A DNA stretch of 64,000 nucleotides from Lachnospiraceae bacterium (GCA_021770345.1 JAETRD010000006.1:124001-188000), one strand, 5' to 3'; numbered from the stretch's first letter, positions 1 through 10,096 are shown. Program-made: numbers and translations. Notes: generated by a model from the sequence alone, not told the origin.

Positions 1-2
1 GA

Positions 3-263
3 TGTATTACTTGTGGCGAGACAATAGAAACTGCGGTTGCAAATGCTCTGGATGCGAAAAAAGCATGGTTAGAAGCGGCTATTGAAGATGGCGTGGAAAT
101 TCACAGCCCGGATAGCCTGGAGGAATATTCCGGACAATTCAAGTTAAGAATTCCTCGCAGCCTGCATCGTTCACTTGCTGAACATTCTAAAAGGGAAGGG
201 ATCAGCATGAATCAGTATTGTTTGTATCTTCTTTCCAGAAATGATGCGGTTTATTCAAAATAG
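3..263 (+). CDS. HicB-family antitoxin, C-terminal part (5' cut by window edge)
   Basis: The reading frame is open from the window edge to a TAG at 261-263 and gives 86 residues. It ends with a ribbon-helix-helix-like segment (FKLRIPRSLHRSLAEHSK, then EGISMNQYCLYLLSR) that follows an acidic linker. The upstream part (ETAVANALDAKKAWLEAAIEDG) matches the end of the partly degraded RNase-H-like fold of HicB antitoxins. HicB proteins neutralise the HicA mRNA interferase and repress their own operon through the C-terminal DNA-binding segment. Family assignment rests on this layout; the N-terminus and any hicA lie outside the window. Confidence 0.75.
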   Translation, partial: CITCGETIETAVANALDAKKAWLEAAIEDGVEIHSPDSLEEYSGQFKLRIPRSLHRSLAEHSKREGISMNQYCLYLLSRNDAVYSK

Positions 264-669
264 TGACTGCAGGCAGTAACAATCCGGCATTGTTATCTGC
301 CGTATTTCCATCTGGGAGTTTCGTTTCCCGCGAAGGAAAGCAGCAGCCGTCCGACACAATTCCGGCACAATTTTGTTTTCACAGGGAAAATAACGGGGAA
401 GTACACAAAAATATTTTGTGTACTTCCCCGTTATTGCGTTCAGAATTGTTTAAAAATCAATTATTAATATAAAAAATAAAGAAAGTAATCTGACTAGAAT
501 AAAAAATATACATAATAGTCAAATTATCAGAAAATAAGACGAAAAAAGCGGTGGACAGCGGCGACAGAAAGGTGTATATTAAAAAACAGAAAAAAGGAAA
601 AGACATCTGTTCGCAACAGAAGGACAGAGACTTTGGAGTTTACAGTGAAATGAGAAAGGAAATCCATGT
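264..669. other. Intergenic region between hicB-like gene and gltB
   Basis: About 400 bases without a credible gene. It holds the perfect 22-bp inverted repeat at 389-435 and, from about 450, an AT-rich stretch leading to gltB. No confident promoter, T-box or riboswitch was recognised. The gltB ribosome binding site (GAAAGGA) lies near 655-661. Confidence 0.5.
389..435. repeat. Perfect 22-bp inverted repeat with 3-nt loop
   Basis: The left arm at 389-410 (starts AATAACGGGG) is exactly complementary to the right arm at 414-435, with loop ATA. Neither side has a long T-run, so it is not a standard intrinsic terminator, although it lies 126 bases after the hicB-like stop and could end or stabilise that transcript. 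A small mobile-element remnant is the alternative. Confidence 0.7.
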
Positions 670-3600
670 ATGAGAGAGCAGAGAACCGATAAGAGAGATA
701 CGTTAAACCGATTCTGTCCGCCCGTGTCGGGCGTTGCGGCGGGGCTTTATGATCCGGGATTCGAGCACGACAACTGCGGCATCGGCGCGGTGGTGAATAT
801 CAAAGGAATCAAAACGCACGAGACGGTGGCGAACGCGCTTAAGATTGTAGAGTGTCTAAAACACCGCGCGGGGAAGGACGCCGAGGGAAAGACCGGGGAC
901 GGCGTCGGCATCCTGTTACAGATTTCCCACCGGTTTTTTACGAAGATTGCGGGGCAGCTCGGGATTGAGCTCGGCGAGGAGCGGGATTACGGCGTCGGCA
1001 TGTTCTTTTTCCCGCAGGATGAGCTGCAGCGCAACCGGGCGAAGAAGATGTTTGAGGTGATTGTCCGAAAAGAGGGGATGGATTTCCTGGGCTGGAGAGA
1101 GGTGCCGACCGACCCGACGAAGCTCGGCCAGAAGGCGGCGGCCTGCATGCCCTGCATTATGCAGTGTTTTGTAAAGCGCCCGGCGGATGTGGAGCGGGGG
1201 CTGCCGTTTGACCGCAGGCTCTATGTCGCGAGGCGCGTGTTTGAGCAGTCGAACGACGACACTTATGTGGTGTCGCTCTCGAGCAGGACGATCGTGTATA
1301 AGGGCATGTTCCTGGTGGAACAGCTGCGGCAGTTTTTTGCGGATCTGCAGGACGCAGACTATGAGTCTGCGATTGCGACGGTGCACTCCCGCTTTTCGAC
1401 AAACACGAACCCGAGCTGGGAGCGGGCGCACCCGAACCGCTTTATCGTACATAACGGGGAGATTAACACGATCAAGGGAAACGCCGACAAGATGTTAGCG
1501 CGCGAGGAGACGATGGAGTCCGAGCATTTGCGGGGCGAGCTGCAGAAGGTGCTGCCGGTCATCAACACCGAGGGTTCCGACTCCGCGATGCTCGACAATA
1601 CGCTGGAGTTTCTTGTGATGAGCGGCATGGAGCTCCCGCTTGCGGTGATGATTCTGATACCGGAGCCGTGGGCGAACAACCGCATCATGTCCCGGAAAAA
1701 GAAAGATTTTTACCAGTATTACGCGACGATGATGGAGCCGTGGGACGGCCCGGCCTCGATTCTCTTTTCGGACGGCGATCTGATGGGGGCGGTGCTCGAC
1801 CGCAACGGCCTGCGCCCGTCCCGGTATTACATCACGGACGACAACTATCTGATTCTCTCCTCCGAGGTCGGCGTGCTCGACATCGATCCGACGAAGATTG
1901 TGACAAAGGAACGGCTGCGCCCCGGCAAGATGCTGCTCGTGGACACGGTGCAGGGAAAGGTGATCGACGATGACGAGTTAAAGGAGCGCTACGCCGGCAG
2001 AAAGCCGTACGGCGAGTGGCTGGACCGGAATCTGCTGAATTTAAGTGACTTAAAGATACCGAACGAGCGCGTGCCGGAGTACGCGAAAGAGGAGAGGAAG
2101 CGGATGCAGAAGGCGTTCGGCTACACCTACGAGTCGCTGCGCGAGGCGATTCTGCCGATGGCGAAAACCGGCGCGGAGGGAACTTCCGCGATGGGAATCG
2201 ACACGCAGCTCGCGGCGCTTGCGGGCGACCACCAGCCGCTGTTTAATTACTTTAAGCAGCTGTTCGCGCAGGTGACAAACCCGCCGATCGACTCCATCCG
2301 CGAGAAGGTCGTGACGTCGACAACGGTGTATATCGGCGAGGACGGAAACCTGCTCGAGGAAAAAGCGGAGAACTGCAAGGTGTTAAAGGTAAACAATCCG
2401 ATTCTGACGACGACGGATTTAATGAAAATCAAGGCGATGAAGGTCGACGGGTTCAAAGTAGAGGTCATCCCGATTATCTACTATAAAAATACGAGCCTTG
2501 AAAAAGCGATTGACCGCCTGTGCGTGGAGGCGGACCGCGCTTACCGGGACGGGGCGAATATTCTGATTCTGTCCGACCGCGGCATTGACGAGAACCATGT
2601 GCCGATTCCGTCGTTGCTCGCCGTCTCCGCGCTGCAGCAGCATCTGGTGCGCACGAAGAAGAGAACGTCCGTCGCGATGATTTTAGAGTCCGGCGAGCCG
2701 AGGGAGGTGCATCATTTTGCGACGCTCTTAGGTTACGGCGCCTGCGCGATCAACCCGTATCTGGCGCAGGATACGGTAAAGCAGCTCGTGGATGAGCACA
2801 TGCTTGACAAGGATTACTATGCGGCGGTCGCGGATTACAACGCCGCGATCTTAAACGGGATTGTAAAGATTGCATCGAAAATGGGAATCTCGACGATTCA
2901 GTCCTACGAGGGTTCCAAGATTTTCGAGGCCATCGGCATTGATAAGGAGATTATCGATAAATATTTCATGAACACGGTCAGCCGTATCGGCGGCATCACG
3001 CTGCATGATATCGAGGAGGACGTCAACGAGCTTCACTCCGCGGCGTACGACCCGCTCGGGCTCGAGAACGATCTGACGTTAGACAGCAGGGGGCGCCACA
3101 AGATGCGCAGCGGCGCCGACCCGCATCTGTACAATCCGGCGACGATCCATCTGCTGCAGGAGGCGACGAGACGCGGGGACTACGAGTTGTTTTTGCAGTA
3201 CACGGCGCTCGTGAATAAAGAGGAGCAGCAGATTACGCTGCGCGGCCTGATGGATTTTAACTATCCGAAGAAGGGGGTTCCTCTCGAGGAGGTCGAGAGC
3301 GTGGAGTCCATCGTGAAGCGCTTTAAGACGGGAGCGATGTCCTACGGCTCGATCTCGCAGGAGGCCCACGAGACGTTAGCGATCGCGATGAACCGCCTGC
3401 ACGGGAAGTCAAACTCCGGCGAGGGCGGCGAGGATGCGGAGCGCATTGCGAGCAAAAACAGCCGCGTAAACCGCTGTTCCGCCATCAAGCAGGTGGCATC
3501 CGGGCGATTCGGCGTGACGAGCCAGTACCTTGTCAGCGCCGAGGAGATACAGATCAAGATGGCACAGGGTGCGAAACCGGGCGAGGGCGGGCATCTGCCC

Positions 3601-5259
3601 GGCAAAAAGGTATATCCGTGGATTGCAAAGACAAGGCTCTCAACGCCGGGCGTATCGTTAATCTCGCCGCCGCCGCACCACGACATCTATTCCATCGAGG
3701 ATTTGGAGCAGCTGATATTTGATTTAAAGAATGCAAACCGCGACGCGCGGATCACGGTAAAGCTGGTCTCCGAGGCGGGCGTCGGCACGGTGGCCGCCGG
3801 CGTTGCGAAAGCGGGCGCGCAGGTGGTTCTGATTTCCGGCTACGACGGCGGCACCGGGGCCGCGCCGGCGAGTTCGATTCACAATGCGGGGCTTCCGTGG
3901 GAGCTCGGCCTTGCGGAGACGCACCAGACGCTGATTATGAACGGGCTGCGCAATAAGGTGCGCATCGAGACGGACGGCAAGCTGATGAGCGGCCGGGACG
4001 TGGCGACGGCGGCGCTGCTCGGCGCCGAGGAGTTCGGCTTTGCGACGGCGCCGCTTGTGACGCTGGGCTGCGTGATGATGCGCGTCTGCAATCTCGACAC
4101 CTGTCCGGCCGGTATTGCGACCCAGAACCCTGCGCTGCGCAAACGCTTTGCGGGCAAGCCGGAATATGTGGAGAATTTCATGCGCTTTATCGCGCAGGAG
4201 CTGCGGGAATACATGGCAAAACTGGGATGCCGCACGATTGACGAGATGGTGGGAAGGAGCGACCTGCTCAAGGTGCGTGAGGATTTGACGGGGCGGGAGA
4301 AAGAAATCGACCTTTCCGGCATCTTAAATAATCCGTTTGCGAGTCCAAAGGAAAAGGTCACGTTCGACCCAAAACAGGTTTACGACTTTGAGTTGGAAAA
4401 GACAAAGGACATGACGGTGCTGCTAAAGCAGTTGAAGGGTGCGTTGGAGCAGGGACAGCGCAGAAGCATCGCCGTGGAGGTCACGAATACCGACCGCTCG
4501 TTCGGCACGATCTTCGGCTCAGAGATCACAAAGCGCTGCGGCGGCGAGGGGCTGCCGGAGGATACGTTTCTCGTGAAATGCAGCGGCGCCGGCGGGCAGA
4601 GTTTCGGCGCGTTTATCCCGCGAGGGCTGACGTTAGAGCTTGTCGGGGATTCCAACGATTATTTCGGCAAGGGGCTTTCCGGCGGAAAGCTTGTGGTCTA
4701 TGCGCCGGCGGGCGTAAAATTTAAGCGGGACGAGAATATCATCATCGGAAACGTGGCGCTCTACGGGGCGACGAGCGGGAAGGCGTTTATCAGCGGCGTG
4801 GCCGGCGAGCGGTTCGGCGTGCGCAACTCCGGCGCCTCCGCGGTTGTGGAGGGCGTCGGCGACCACGGATGCGAGTATATGACCGGCGGGCGCGTGGTCG
4901 TGCTCGGAAAGACCGGCAAAAACTTTGCGGCCGGCATGAGCGGTGGTATCGCCTATGTGCTTGACGAGGACAATGACCTCTACACCAGAATCAACAAGGA
5001 GATGGTGTTTTCTGAGGAGATTTCAAATAAGTACGACGTGATGGAACTCAAAGAGATGATAAAGGAGCATGTGGCGCTGACAAATTCCGAAAAGGGCAAG
5101 GAGATTCTTGATCATTTCAGCGAATATCTGCCGAAATTTAAAAAGGTGATTCCGTATGACTACAACCGCATGCTGATGGCGATTGTCCAGATGGAGGAGA
5201 AGGGACTGTCCTCCGAGCAGGCGCAGATTGAAGCGTTTTATGCGAACACCAGAGATTAG
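670..5259 (+). CDS. gltB: Glutamate synthase large subunit
   Basis: This 1529-residue protein has the full length and order of the glutamate synthase alpha subunit: N-terminal class II glutamine amidotransferase, central domain, FMN-binding synthase TIM barrel and C-terminal beta-helix (GXGXG). The predicted N-terminal nucleophile is Cys36 in HDNCGIGA, so a propeptide of about 35 residues would be removed. The [3Fe-4S] cysteines are C1134, C1140 and C1145 (CX5CX4C in GCVMMRVCNLDTCPAG). It uses glutamine-derived ammonia and 2-oxoglutarate to make glutamate, with electrons from GltD. The ATG at 670 follows GAAAGGA. gltD starts 23 bases after its stop, so the two form an operon. The long open frames on the opposite strand are coding shadows. 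Confidence 0.97.
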   Translation: MREQRTDKRDTLNRFCPPVSGVAAGLYDPGFEHDNCGIGAVVNIKGIKTHETVANALKIVECLKHRAGKDAEGKTGDGVGILLQISHRFFTKIAGQLGIELGEERDYGVGMFFFPQDELQRNRAKKMFEVIVRKEGMDFLGWREVPTDPTKLGQKAAACMPCIMQCFVKRPADVERGLPFDRRLYVARRVFEQSNDDTYVVSLSSRTIVYKGMFLVEQLRQFFADLQDADYESAIATVHSRFSTNTNPSWERAHPNRFIVHNGEINTIKGNADKMLAREETMESEHLRGELQKVLPVINTEGSDSAMLDNTLEFLVMSGMELPLAVMILIPEPWANNRIMSRKKKDFYQYYATMMEPWDGPASILFSDGDLMGAVLDRNGLRPSRYYITDDNYLILSSEVGVLDIDPTKIVTKERLRPGKMLLVDTVQGKVIDDDELKERYAGRKPYGEWLDRNLLNLSDLKIPNERVPEYAKEERKRMQKAFGYTYESLREAILPMAKTGAEGTSAMGIDTQLAALAGDHQPLFNYFKQLFAQVTNPPIDSIREKVVTSTTVYIGEDGNLLEEKAENCKVLKVNNPILTTTDLMKIKAMKVDGFKVEVIPIIYYKNTSLEKAIDRLCVEADRAYRDGANILILSDRGIDENHVPIPSLLAVSALQQHLVRTKKRTSVAMILESGEPREVHHFATLLGYGACAINPYLAQDTVKQLVDEHMLDKDYYAAVADYNAAILNGIVKIASKMGISTIQSYEGSKIFEAIGIDKEIIDKYFMNTVSRIGGITLHDIEEDVNELHSAAYDPLGLENDLTLDSRGRHKMRSGADPHLYNPATIHLLQEATRRGDYELFLQYTALVNKEEQQITLRGLMDFNYPKKGVPLEEVESVESIVKRFKTGAMSYGSISQEAHETLAIAMNRLHGKSNSGEGGEDAERIASKNSRVNRCSAIKQVASGRFGVTSQYLVSAEEIQIKMAQGAKPGEGGHLPGKKVYPWIAKTRLSTPGVSLISPPPHHDIYSIEDLEQLIFDLKNANRDARITVKLVSEAGVGTVAAGVAKAGAQVVLISGYDGGTGAAPASSIHNAGLPWELGLAETHQTLIMNGLRNKVRIETDGKLMSGRDVATAALLGAEEFGFATAPLVTLGCVMMRVCNLDTCPAGIATQNPALRKRFAGKPEYVENFMRFIAQELREYMAKLGCRTIDEMVGRSDLLKVREDLTGREKEIDLSGILNNPFASPKEKVTFDPKQVYDFELEKTKDMTVLLKQLKGALEQGQRRSIAVEVTNTDRSFGTIFGSEITKRCGGEGLPEDTFLVKCSGAGGQSFGAFIPRGLTLELVGDSNDYFGKGLSGGKLVVYAPAGVKFKRDENIIIGNVALYGATSGKAFISGVAGERFGVRNSGASAVVEGVGDHGCEYMTGGRVVVLGKTGKNFAAGMSGGIAYVLDEDNDLYTRINKEMVFSEEISNKYDVMELKEMIKEHVALTNSEKGKEILDHFSEYLPKFKKVIPYDYNRMLMAIVQMEEKGLSSEQAQIEAFYANTRD

Positions 5260-5282
5260 CGGGAAAGGGGACAGAGATTAAG

Positions 5283-6767
5283 ATGGGAAAGCCAACAGGA
5301 TTTATGGAATATGACAGGGAGAATGCAAAAGCGCAGGCACCGCGGGAGCGCATCAAAAATTTCAATGAATTTCATACGCCCCTGTCCGCGGAAAAACAGC
5401 GGCTGCAGGGCGCGCGGTGTATGAACTGCGGCGTGCCGTTCTGCCAGTCGGGCATGGAGCTTATGGGGATGACTTCCGGCTGTCCGTTGCACAATCTGAT
5501 TCCCGAGTGGAACGATCTGGTCTACACCGGAAACTGGGAACAGGCGTACAGCCGTCTGAAAAAGACGAACAATTTCCCGGAGTTTACGTCGCGGGTGTGC
5601 CCGGCGCTCTGCGAGGCGGCCTGCACCTGCGGCCACTGGGATGCCCCCGTGACCTGTAAGGAAAATGAGCGCGGCATCATCGAGCATGCCTACGAGCAGG
5701 GCTATGCGGCGGCAAAGCCTCCGCGGGTGCGCACCGGAAAAAAGGTGGCCGTCATCGGCTCCGGGCCTGCGGGGCTTGCGGCGGCGGACCAGCTGAACAA
5801 GCGCGGTCATTCGGTCACGGTATACGAGAGAGACGACCGCGCGGGCGGGCTTCTGATGTACGGGATTCCGAATATGAAGCTCGAAAAATGGGTGGTTGAC
5901 CGCAAGATTGCGGTTATGAAAGAGGAGGGCGTCACATTTGAGTGCGGCGTCAACGTGGGCAAGGAGGTAAAGGCGGCAAAGCTTTTGAAGAATTACGACC
6001 GCGTGATCTTAGCCTGCGGGGCCAAAAATCCGCGGGACATCAAAGTGCCGGGAAGGGATGCCGGAGGAATTTATTTCGCGGTGGACTTTCTTCGGGCGAC
6101 GACGAAAAGCCTGCTTGACTCCGAACTGAAAGACAACGGCTATATCTCCGCGAAAGGGAAAAAGGTTGTCATCATCGGCGGAGGCGATACCGGAAACGAC
6201 TGTGTGGGGACGGCAATCCGCCACGGCTGCGCGGATGTGACGCAGCTTGAGATGATGCCGAAAGCCCCGGATATGCGCGCGGAAGACAATCCCTGGCCCG
6301 AGTGGCCGAAGGTCTGCAAGACCGATTACGGGCAGGAGGAGGCCGTCGCCGTATTCGGGCATGACCCGCGCATCTACGAGACGACGGTAAAGGAGTTTTT
6401 AAAAGATAAAAACGGCAATGTGTGCGGTCTTGTGACCGTAAAACTTGCGCGTACAAAAGACGAGAAGACCGGCCGCATGGCGATGACGGAGGTCGCGGGC
6501 TCCGAGCAGAAGCTTGCGGCGGATCTGGTGCTGATCGCCGCGGGGTTCCTCGGCGCCGAGAAGTATGCGGCGGATGCGTTCGGCGTGACGCTTGACGGCA
6601 GGACAAATGTTGCGACCGCGGAGGGTTCTTACGCGACCGGCGTAAAGAATGTCTTTGCGGCGGGGGATGTCCGCAGAGGGCAGTCGCTTGTCGTGTGGGC
6701 GATACGCGAGGGCCGCGAGGCGGCGAGAGAGGTGGACGAGAGCCTGATGGGGTACTCGAATCTGTGA
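5283..6767 (+). CDS. gltD: Glutamate synthase small subunit (NAD(P)H, FAD)
   Basis: The 494-residue product has the layout of the GltD beta subunit. An N-terminal cysteine-rich domain (RCMNCGVPFC, GCPLHN, RVCPALCEAACTCG) binds two [4Fe-4S] clusters. A first GxGxxG motif (VIGSGPAGLAAADQL, about residue 155) binds FAD, and a second (VIIGGGDTGNDCVGTA, about residue 297) binds NAD(P)H. It passes electrons from NAD(P)H to GltB. Length and motif order are complete. The gene follows gltB closely and ends before a bidirectional hairpin at 6773-6803. Confidence 0.97.
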   Translation: MGKPTGFMEYDRENAKAQAPRERIKNFNEFHTPLSAEKQRLQGARCMNCGVPFCQSGMELMGMTSGCPLHNLIPEWNDLVYTGNWEQAYSRLKKTNNFPEFTSRVCPALCEAACTCGHWDAPVTCKENERGIIEHAYEQGYAAAKPPRVRTGKKVAVIGSGPAGLAAADQLNKRGHSVTVYERDDRAGGLLMYGIPNMKLEKWVVDRKIAVMKEEGVTFECGVNVGKEVKAAKLLKNYDRVILACGAKNPRDIKVPGRDAGGIYFAVDFLRATTKSLLDSELKDNGYISAKGKKVVIIGGGDTGNDCVGTAIRHGCADVTQLEMMPKAPDMRAEDNPWPEWPKVCKTDYGQEEAVAVFGHDPRIYETTVKEFLKDKNGNVCGLVTVKLARTKDEKTGRMAMTEVAGSEQKLAADLVLIAAGFLGAEKYAADAFGVTLDGRTNVATAEGSYATGVKNVFAAGDVRRGQSLVVWAIREGREAAREVDESLMGYSNL

Positions 6768-6772
6768 CAGAA

Positions 6773-6803
6773 AAAGGGCCAGGCGCAATGTGCCGGGCCC
6801 TTT
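6773..6803. terminator. Bidirectional hairpin between gltD and convergent phosphatase gene
   Basis: The stem AAAGGGCC (6773-6780) pairs with GGCCCTTT (6796-6803), with an inner GGC/GCC pairing. The T-run is better on the minus strand (five T), so it terminates the minus-strand phosphatase gene and probably also gltBD. Confidence 0.7.
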
Positions 6804-6849
6804 AAAGTTCATGATGTTGACTCCCATTTTATGTACAGGTGCCATACCG

Positions 6850-7650
6850 TCACTCGAGAAAACGGTTCCGCAATGCGGCCAGTCTCTCCGCCGTCAGCCC
6901 GTATTCCGCCTCAAAGTACCTGTCATAGCTTCCGTATGCTTCCTTAATTCCGTTTAACGTGCATTCCGCGGATTTCCGGTCGACGCCCTCCGTCATCAGG
7001 TACACGGCTTTAAGCGCCGGCATTTCGGACAGCCGTCCCGCATGTTTTTGAACGGATGCCTCAATCACATCTTTGCGGTAGAGGTTGGTGAGCTCATAAT
7101 CGTCAAGCGCCGTCTCTTCATCGACTCCGAGTGCGAGCAGAATCAGCATCGCCGCCACGCCTGTGCGGTCTTTTCCCGACGTGCAGTGAAACAGGAGCGG
7201 CACATTGCCATGCTCGATTTCTGCAAATAACCTCTGAAATCCCGGGTTTCGGAATGCCATACTGCGGTACATGTTTTTGAACATCTGGCTGGCCTGCTCT
7301 GCGATCATAGACGGGTCTGTAAGGATATGTCTGATTTCGGAAGGGGAAAATTCGACCTCTGTTCCGTCTTCCTGATACAGCGCGCAGATATGGACGTAGT
7401 CCGTTCCCGGAAACGCCGGGTCCGGGGCCGCGTCTTTCTCTCCGTTGCTCCGGAAATCGAGGATGGTTTTTATTCCGAGTTTTTCGAATGCCTCCCTGTT
7501 CGCCGCATCCGTAATGGCGCAGAGCATTCCGCTGCGGTAGAACATGTGGTGTTTAACGCTCCGGCCGTCTGCGGATTTGTAGCCGCCAAGCTCGCGAAAA
7601 TTCATGGAACCTGGAAACGGCAGTTTTCCAGTGACTTGCGTTTGTTCCAT
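6850..7650 (-). CDS. Tyrosine/serine protein phosphatase (IphP-like)
   Basis: The 266-residue protein carries the dual-specificity/IphP-type signature HCTSGKDRTG with catalytic Cys156 and Arg in the P-loop. The N-terminus NFRELGGYKSADGR and the later AMLILLALGVDEETALDDY are typical of this family (Y_phosphatase3). Such enzymes remove phosphate from tyrosine or serine residues, and some act on phosphoinositides; the substrate cannot be told from sequence. There is no signal peptide, so it is probably cytoplasmic. It stands alone on the minus strand, convergent with gltBD. Confidence 0.88.
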   Translation of the reverse strand: MEQTQVTGKLPFPGSMNFRELGGYKSADGRSVKHHMFYRSGMLCAITDAANREAFEKLGIKTILDFRSNGEKDAAPDPAFPGTDYVHICALYQEDGTEVEFSPSEIRHILTDPSMIAEQASQMFKNMYRSMAFRNPGFQRLFAEIEHGNVPLLFHCTSGKDRTGVAAMLILLALGVDEETALDDYELTNLYRKDVIEASVQKHAGRLSEMPALKAVYLMTEGVDRKSAECTLNGIKEAYGSYDRYFEAEYGLTAERLAALRNRFLE

Positions 7651-7765
7651 CTGTATTTCCCCTTTCGTTTTTTCGATTTGTCCGGTTATTTTTACCGTGT
7701 GGTTTTCTGTCTGTATCTTACCACAGTCCGGGGAAAAAGGCTACCGTATTAGCGCCCGGTTCTGA

Positions 7766-8596
7766 TTATTCGGAATCGCCGGAGAAGATCGGAATCTCAA
7801 TCTGTACGATATAATCCTCAATCCGGTCGATGACAGTCTCGTTGATTCCCTTTTCGTAGGAATAGCCAGAAAGCGTCAGACCGTGTTGCGCGGCATAGGT
7901 AAGGATTTCCCGGTAACGCCCGGGAATCCCGTCCCATGCTCCCCGGTGGAACGCTTTCAGGTAGCGTCCGCCCGGCTGTATATGCAGGCCCTTTTCCGGC
8001 TTCAGGAAGGGGATTTCGATAAACAGCTTCGTATAATTTTCAAAATCGCCGCAAAGCAGGCTTTCCGCGGGAATCATAGACCCGTAGGAGGCGTCATGCA
8101 GGCGGCCGAGACGGTATTCTTCCGTCCTGGCAACAATCAGTTCCACTTCCTTTTCAAAGGGAGTGTCCTTATCGATATCTACCGTGATAAGGCTGCGCTC
8201 TTCTTTTTCGACAATACTGATTTCTGACAAATCCATCGTCAACAGCGTAAGCATGTCCCGTCTGTGGTTCAATAAGGTTTTTCGCACTGCCGCAAGATGC
8301 ATCAGCTGCGCGTCTAAATCGGCAATCTTTTCTTCCAGAATACATTTGAAATTTTCGGCGGAGCGGTTTTCCATAAAAGCCTGTATTTCCGGAACGGATA
8401 CTCCGAGTTCCCGCATCAGCAGGATCGTCTCGAGAACGGGGCTCTGATGATAATTGTAGCAGCGGTAGCCGTTTTCCGGGTTCACGGCGGCGGGATGGAA
8501 CAGGCCGATCTCGTCGTACCACATCAGTGTCTTTTTGTTGATGCCGTGCAGTGCCGCAAATTGGCCGATCGTGAGCATTTTTTCGTTCTTGTTCAT
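7766..8596 (-). CDS. MerR-family multidrug-type regulator (BmrR/BltR-like)
   Basis: I start this gene at the ATG ending at 8596, because GAGGG lies just upstream; the frame is open further but lacks another ribosome site. The 276-residue product has the MerR winged helix at the N-terminus (MLTIGQFAALHGINKKTLMW, then DEIGLFHPAAVNPENGYRCY), a dimerisation coiled coil (about residues 80-120) and a C-terminal GyrI-like ligand-binding domain. MerR proteins of this type untwist promoters with 19-bp spacers when a drug is bound. Such a promoter (8614-8644) faces the divergent MATE exporter gene, so drug-induced export is the likely role. Confidence 0.88.
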   Translation of the reverse strand: MNKNEKMLTIGQFAALHGINKKTLMWYDEIGLFHPAAVNPENGYRCYNYHQSPVLETILLMRELGVSVPEIQAFMENRSAENFKCILEEKIADLDAQLMHLAAVRKTLLNHRRDMLTLLTMDLSEISIVEKEERSLITVDIDKDTPFEKEVELIVARTEEYRLGRLHDASYGSMIPAESLLCGDFENYTKLFIEIPFLKPEKGLHIQPGGRYLKAFHRGAWDGIPGRYREILTYAAQHGLTLSGYSYEKGINETVIDRIEDYIVQIEIPIFSGDSE

Positions 8597-8613
8597 GTTT
8601 CCCTCTTTTTTGC

Positions 8614-8644
8614 TTGACTGTACAGTTACTGTACGGTTTATGAT
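8614..8644 (+). promoter_or_regulatory. MerR-type promoter with 19-bp spacer and internal dyad
   Basis: TTGACT (8614-8619) and TATGAT (8639-8644) are separated by exactly 19 bases, the over-long spacing typical of MerR-activated promoters. The dyad GTACAG-TTA-CTGTAC (8620-8634) fills the spacer and is the likely operator. It points at the MATE gene starting at 8687. Confidence 0.85.
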
Positions 8645-8686
8645 ACAACAGGTAAGGGACAAATGCAAGACGAAAGGAGAACATTT

Positions 8687-10029
8687 ATGGAGGAACAAAA
8701 TGCATATTTAAAACCCGTGACATTGAAAAATATTTTTAAATTCGCGGTCCCGACGATCGCGATGACGGTGTTTATGTCGTTTTACACGATGGTTGACGGA
8801 CTGTTTGTGTCGAATCTCATCGGCACGGACGCCCTTTCCGCGATTAACCTGACGGCGCCGGTGATTCAGCTTGTCACCGCGATTTCCACGATGCTTGCGA
8901 CCGGAGGCAGCGCGGTCATTATGCGCAAGATGGGAGAGCAGAAGAGCGGGGAGGCGAAGGAGGATTTTACGTTTCTGATTCTCGTGAATGTGGCGGTGGG
9001 AATCGTTATGTGCGCGCTCGGATATCTTTTGATGGACCGCATTTTTGCCGGTATGAATCTCTCCGCAAAGGTGGAGGGGTACTGTGTGGAATATTTAAGC
9101 CGGTATCTGATCTTTACCGTGCCGATTCTTCTGATGAATAATTTTACGCTTTACATGATTGCCAGCGAGAAGGCCACGCTTTCGCTCGTCTGTTCCGTGA
9201 CGGGCGGCGTTCTCAATATGGTGCTCGACTATGTGTTCCTCGCGGTGTTCGATCTGGGAATCGGCGGGGCTGCGGTTGCGACGGGGCTTGGGTATTCCGT
9301 GACGGCAGTTGCGGGTCTTTTCGTATTCAGCCGCAAAAAGAGCCTGCTGCACTTTACAAAGCCGGCGTTCCGGTTTCGGGTTCTCACAAATGCGGCCGCA
9401 AACGGATGCTCCGAGATGGCGACCGCGCTTGTCACCGGGATTGTCACGATGATGTTAACTGGACGATGCTCCGCTATGTCGGCGAGGACGGCGTTGCGGC
9501 GGTCACGATCATCATGTATGTATTAATGTTTGCAAGTTCGCTGTATACGGGGTATTCTTATGGTGTGGCCCCTATGATCAGCTATTATTACGGGGAGCAG
9601 AACCGTGGGAAATTGAGAAAACTTGTCGCAGTCAGCCTGAAAGTAATCGCCGGCATTTCGGCGGTCACGGTTGCGGCGTCTTTCCTTTTGACAAAGCCGC
9701 TGGTATCGGTGTTTGCGCGCCCCGACAACCCGGTGTTTGAGCTTGCGGTGACGGGGAACCGAATCTGCACGGTGGCGCTGCTTTTTATCGGGTTTAACAT
9801 TTTTGCAAGCGGGATGTTTACCGCGCTGTCAAACGGCGTGGTGTCGGCCATCCTCGCATTTTCGCGGTCGTTTGTGTTTATGCTGATCGCGATGCTTGTG
9901 CTTCCCGCGATTTTCGGGGTGAACGGCGTCTGGCTGGCGACGCCTGCGGCGGAGTTTGCGGCGCTCGTCCTGTCTGCCGTGATGTTTCTGAAATACCAAA
10001 GGCGGTATGGATACGGCGGCAGGGCTTAA
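8687..10029 (+). pseudogene. MATE-family multidrug exporter with a one-base frameshift
   Basis: Two overlapping frames together make one MATE transporter. The first runs from ATG 8687 (AAAGGAG at 8673-8679) and the second finishes at 10029. The break lies at 9455-9456, where the codons read ATG-ATG-TT-AAC; one extra T would restore MMFNWTMLRYVGEDG and give a continuous 447-residue protein of normal length with about 12 membrane segments. MATE proteins export drugs and dyes using Na+ or H+ gradients. As written, the protein would stop early at 9526. This may be a real mutation or a sequencing error in a short T-run. Confidence 0.85.
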
Positions 10030-10096
10030 CGCTTATGATACGATTTAATACAGATAAAACACAGACGGAAAAAGCTGTCTGTGGAGGAGAGACCGT

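Noticed and set aside
436-669. Riboswitch or T-box in the gltB leader
   Set aside because: No conserved T-box sequence, specifier hairpin or glutamine-type motif was found; the stretch is simply AT-rich.
916-4866. Long open frames on the minus strand opposite gltB
   Set aside because: They follow the codon pattern of the very GC-rich gltB gene, lack ribosome sites and show no recognisable domains.
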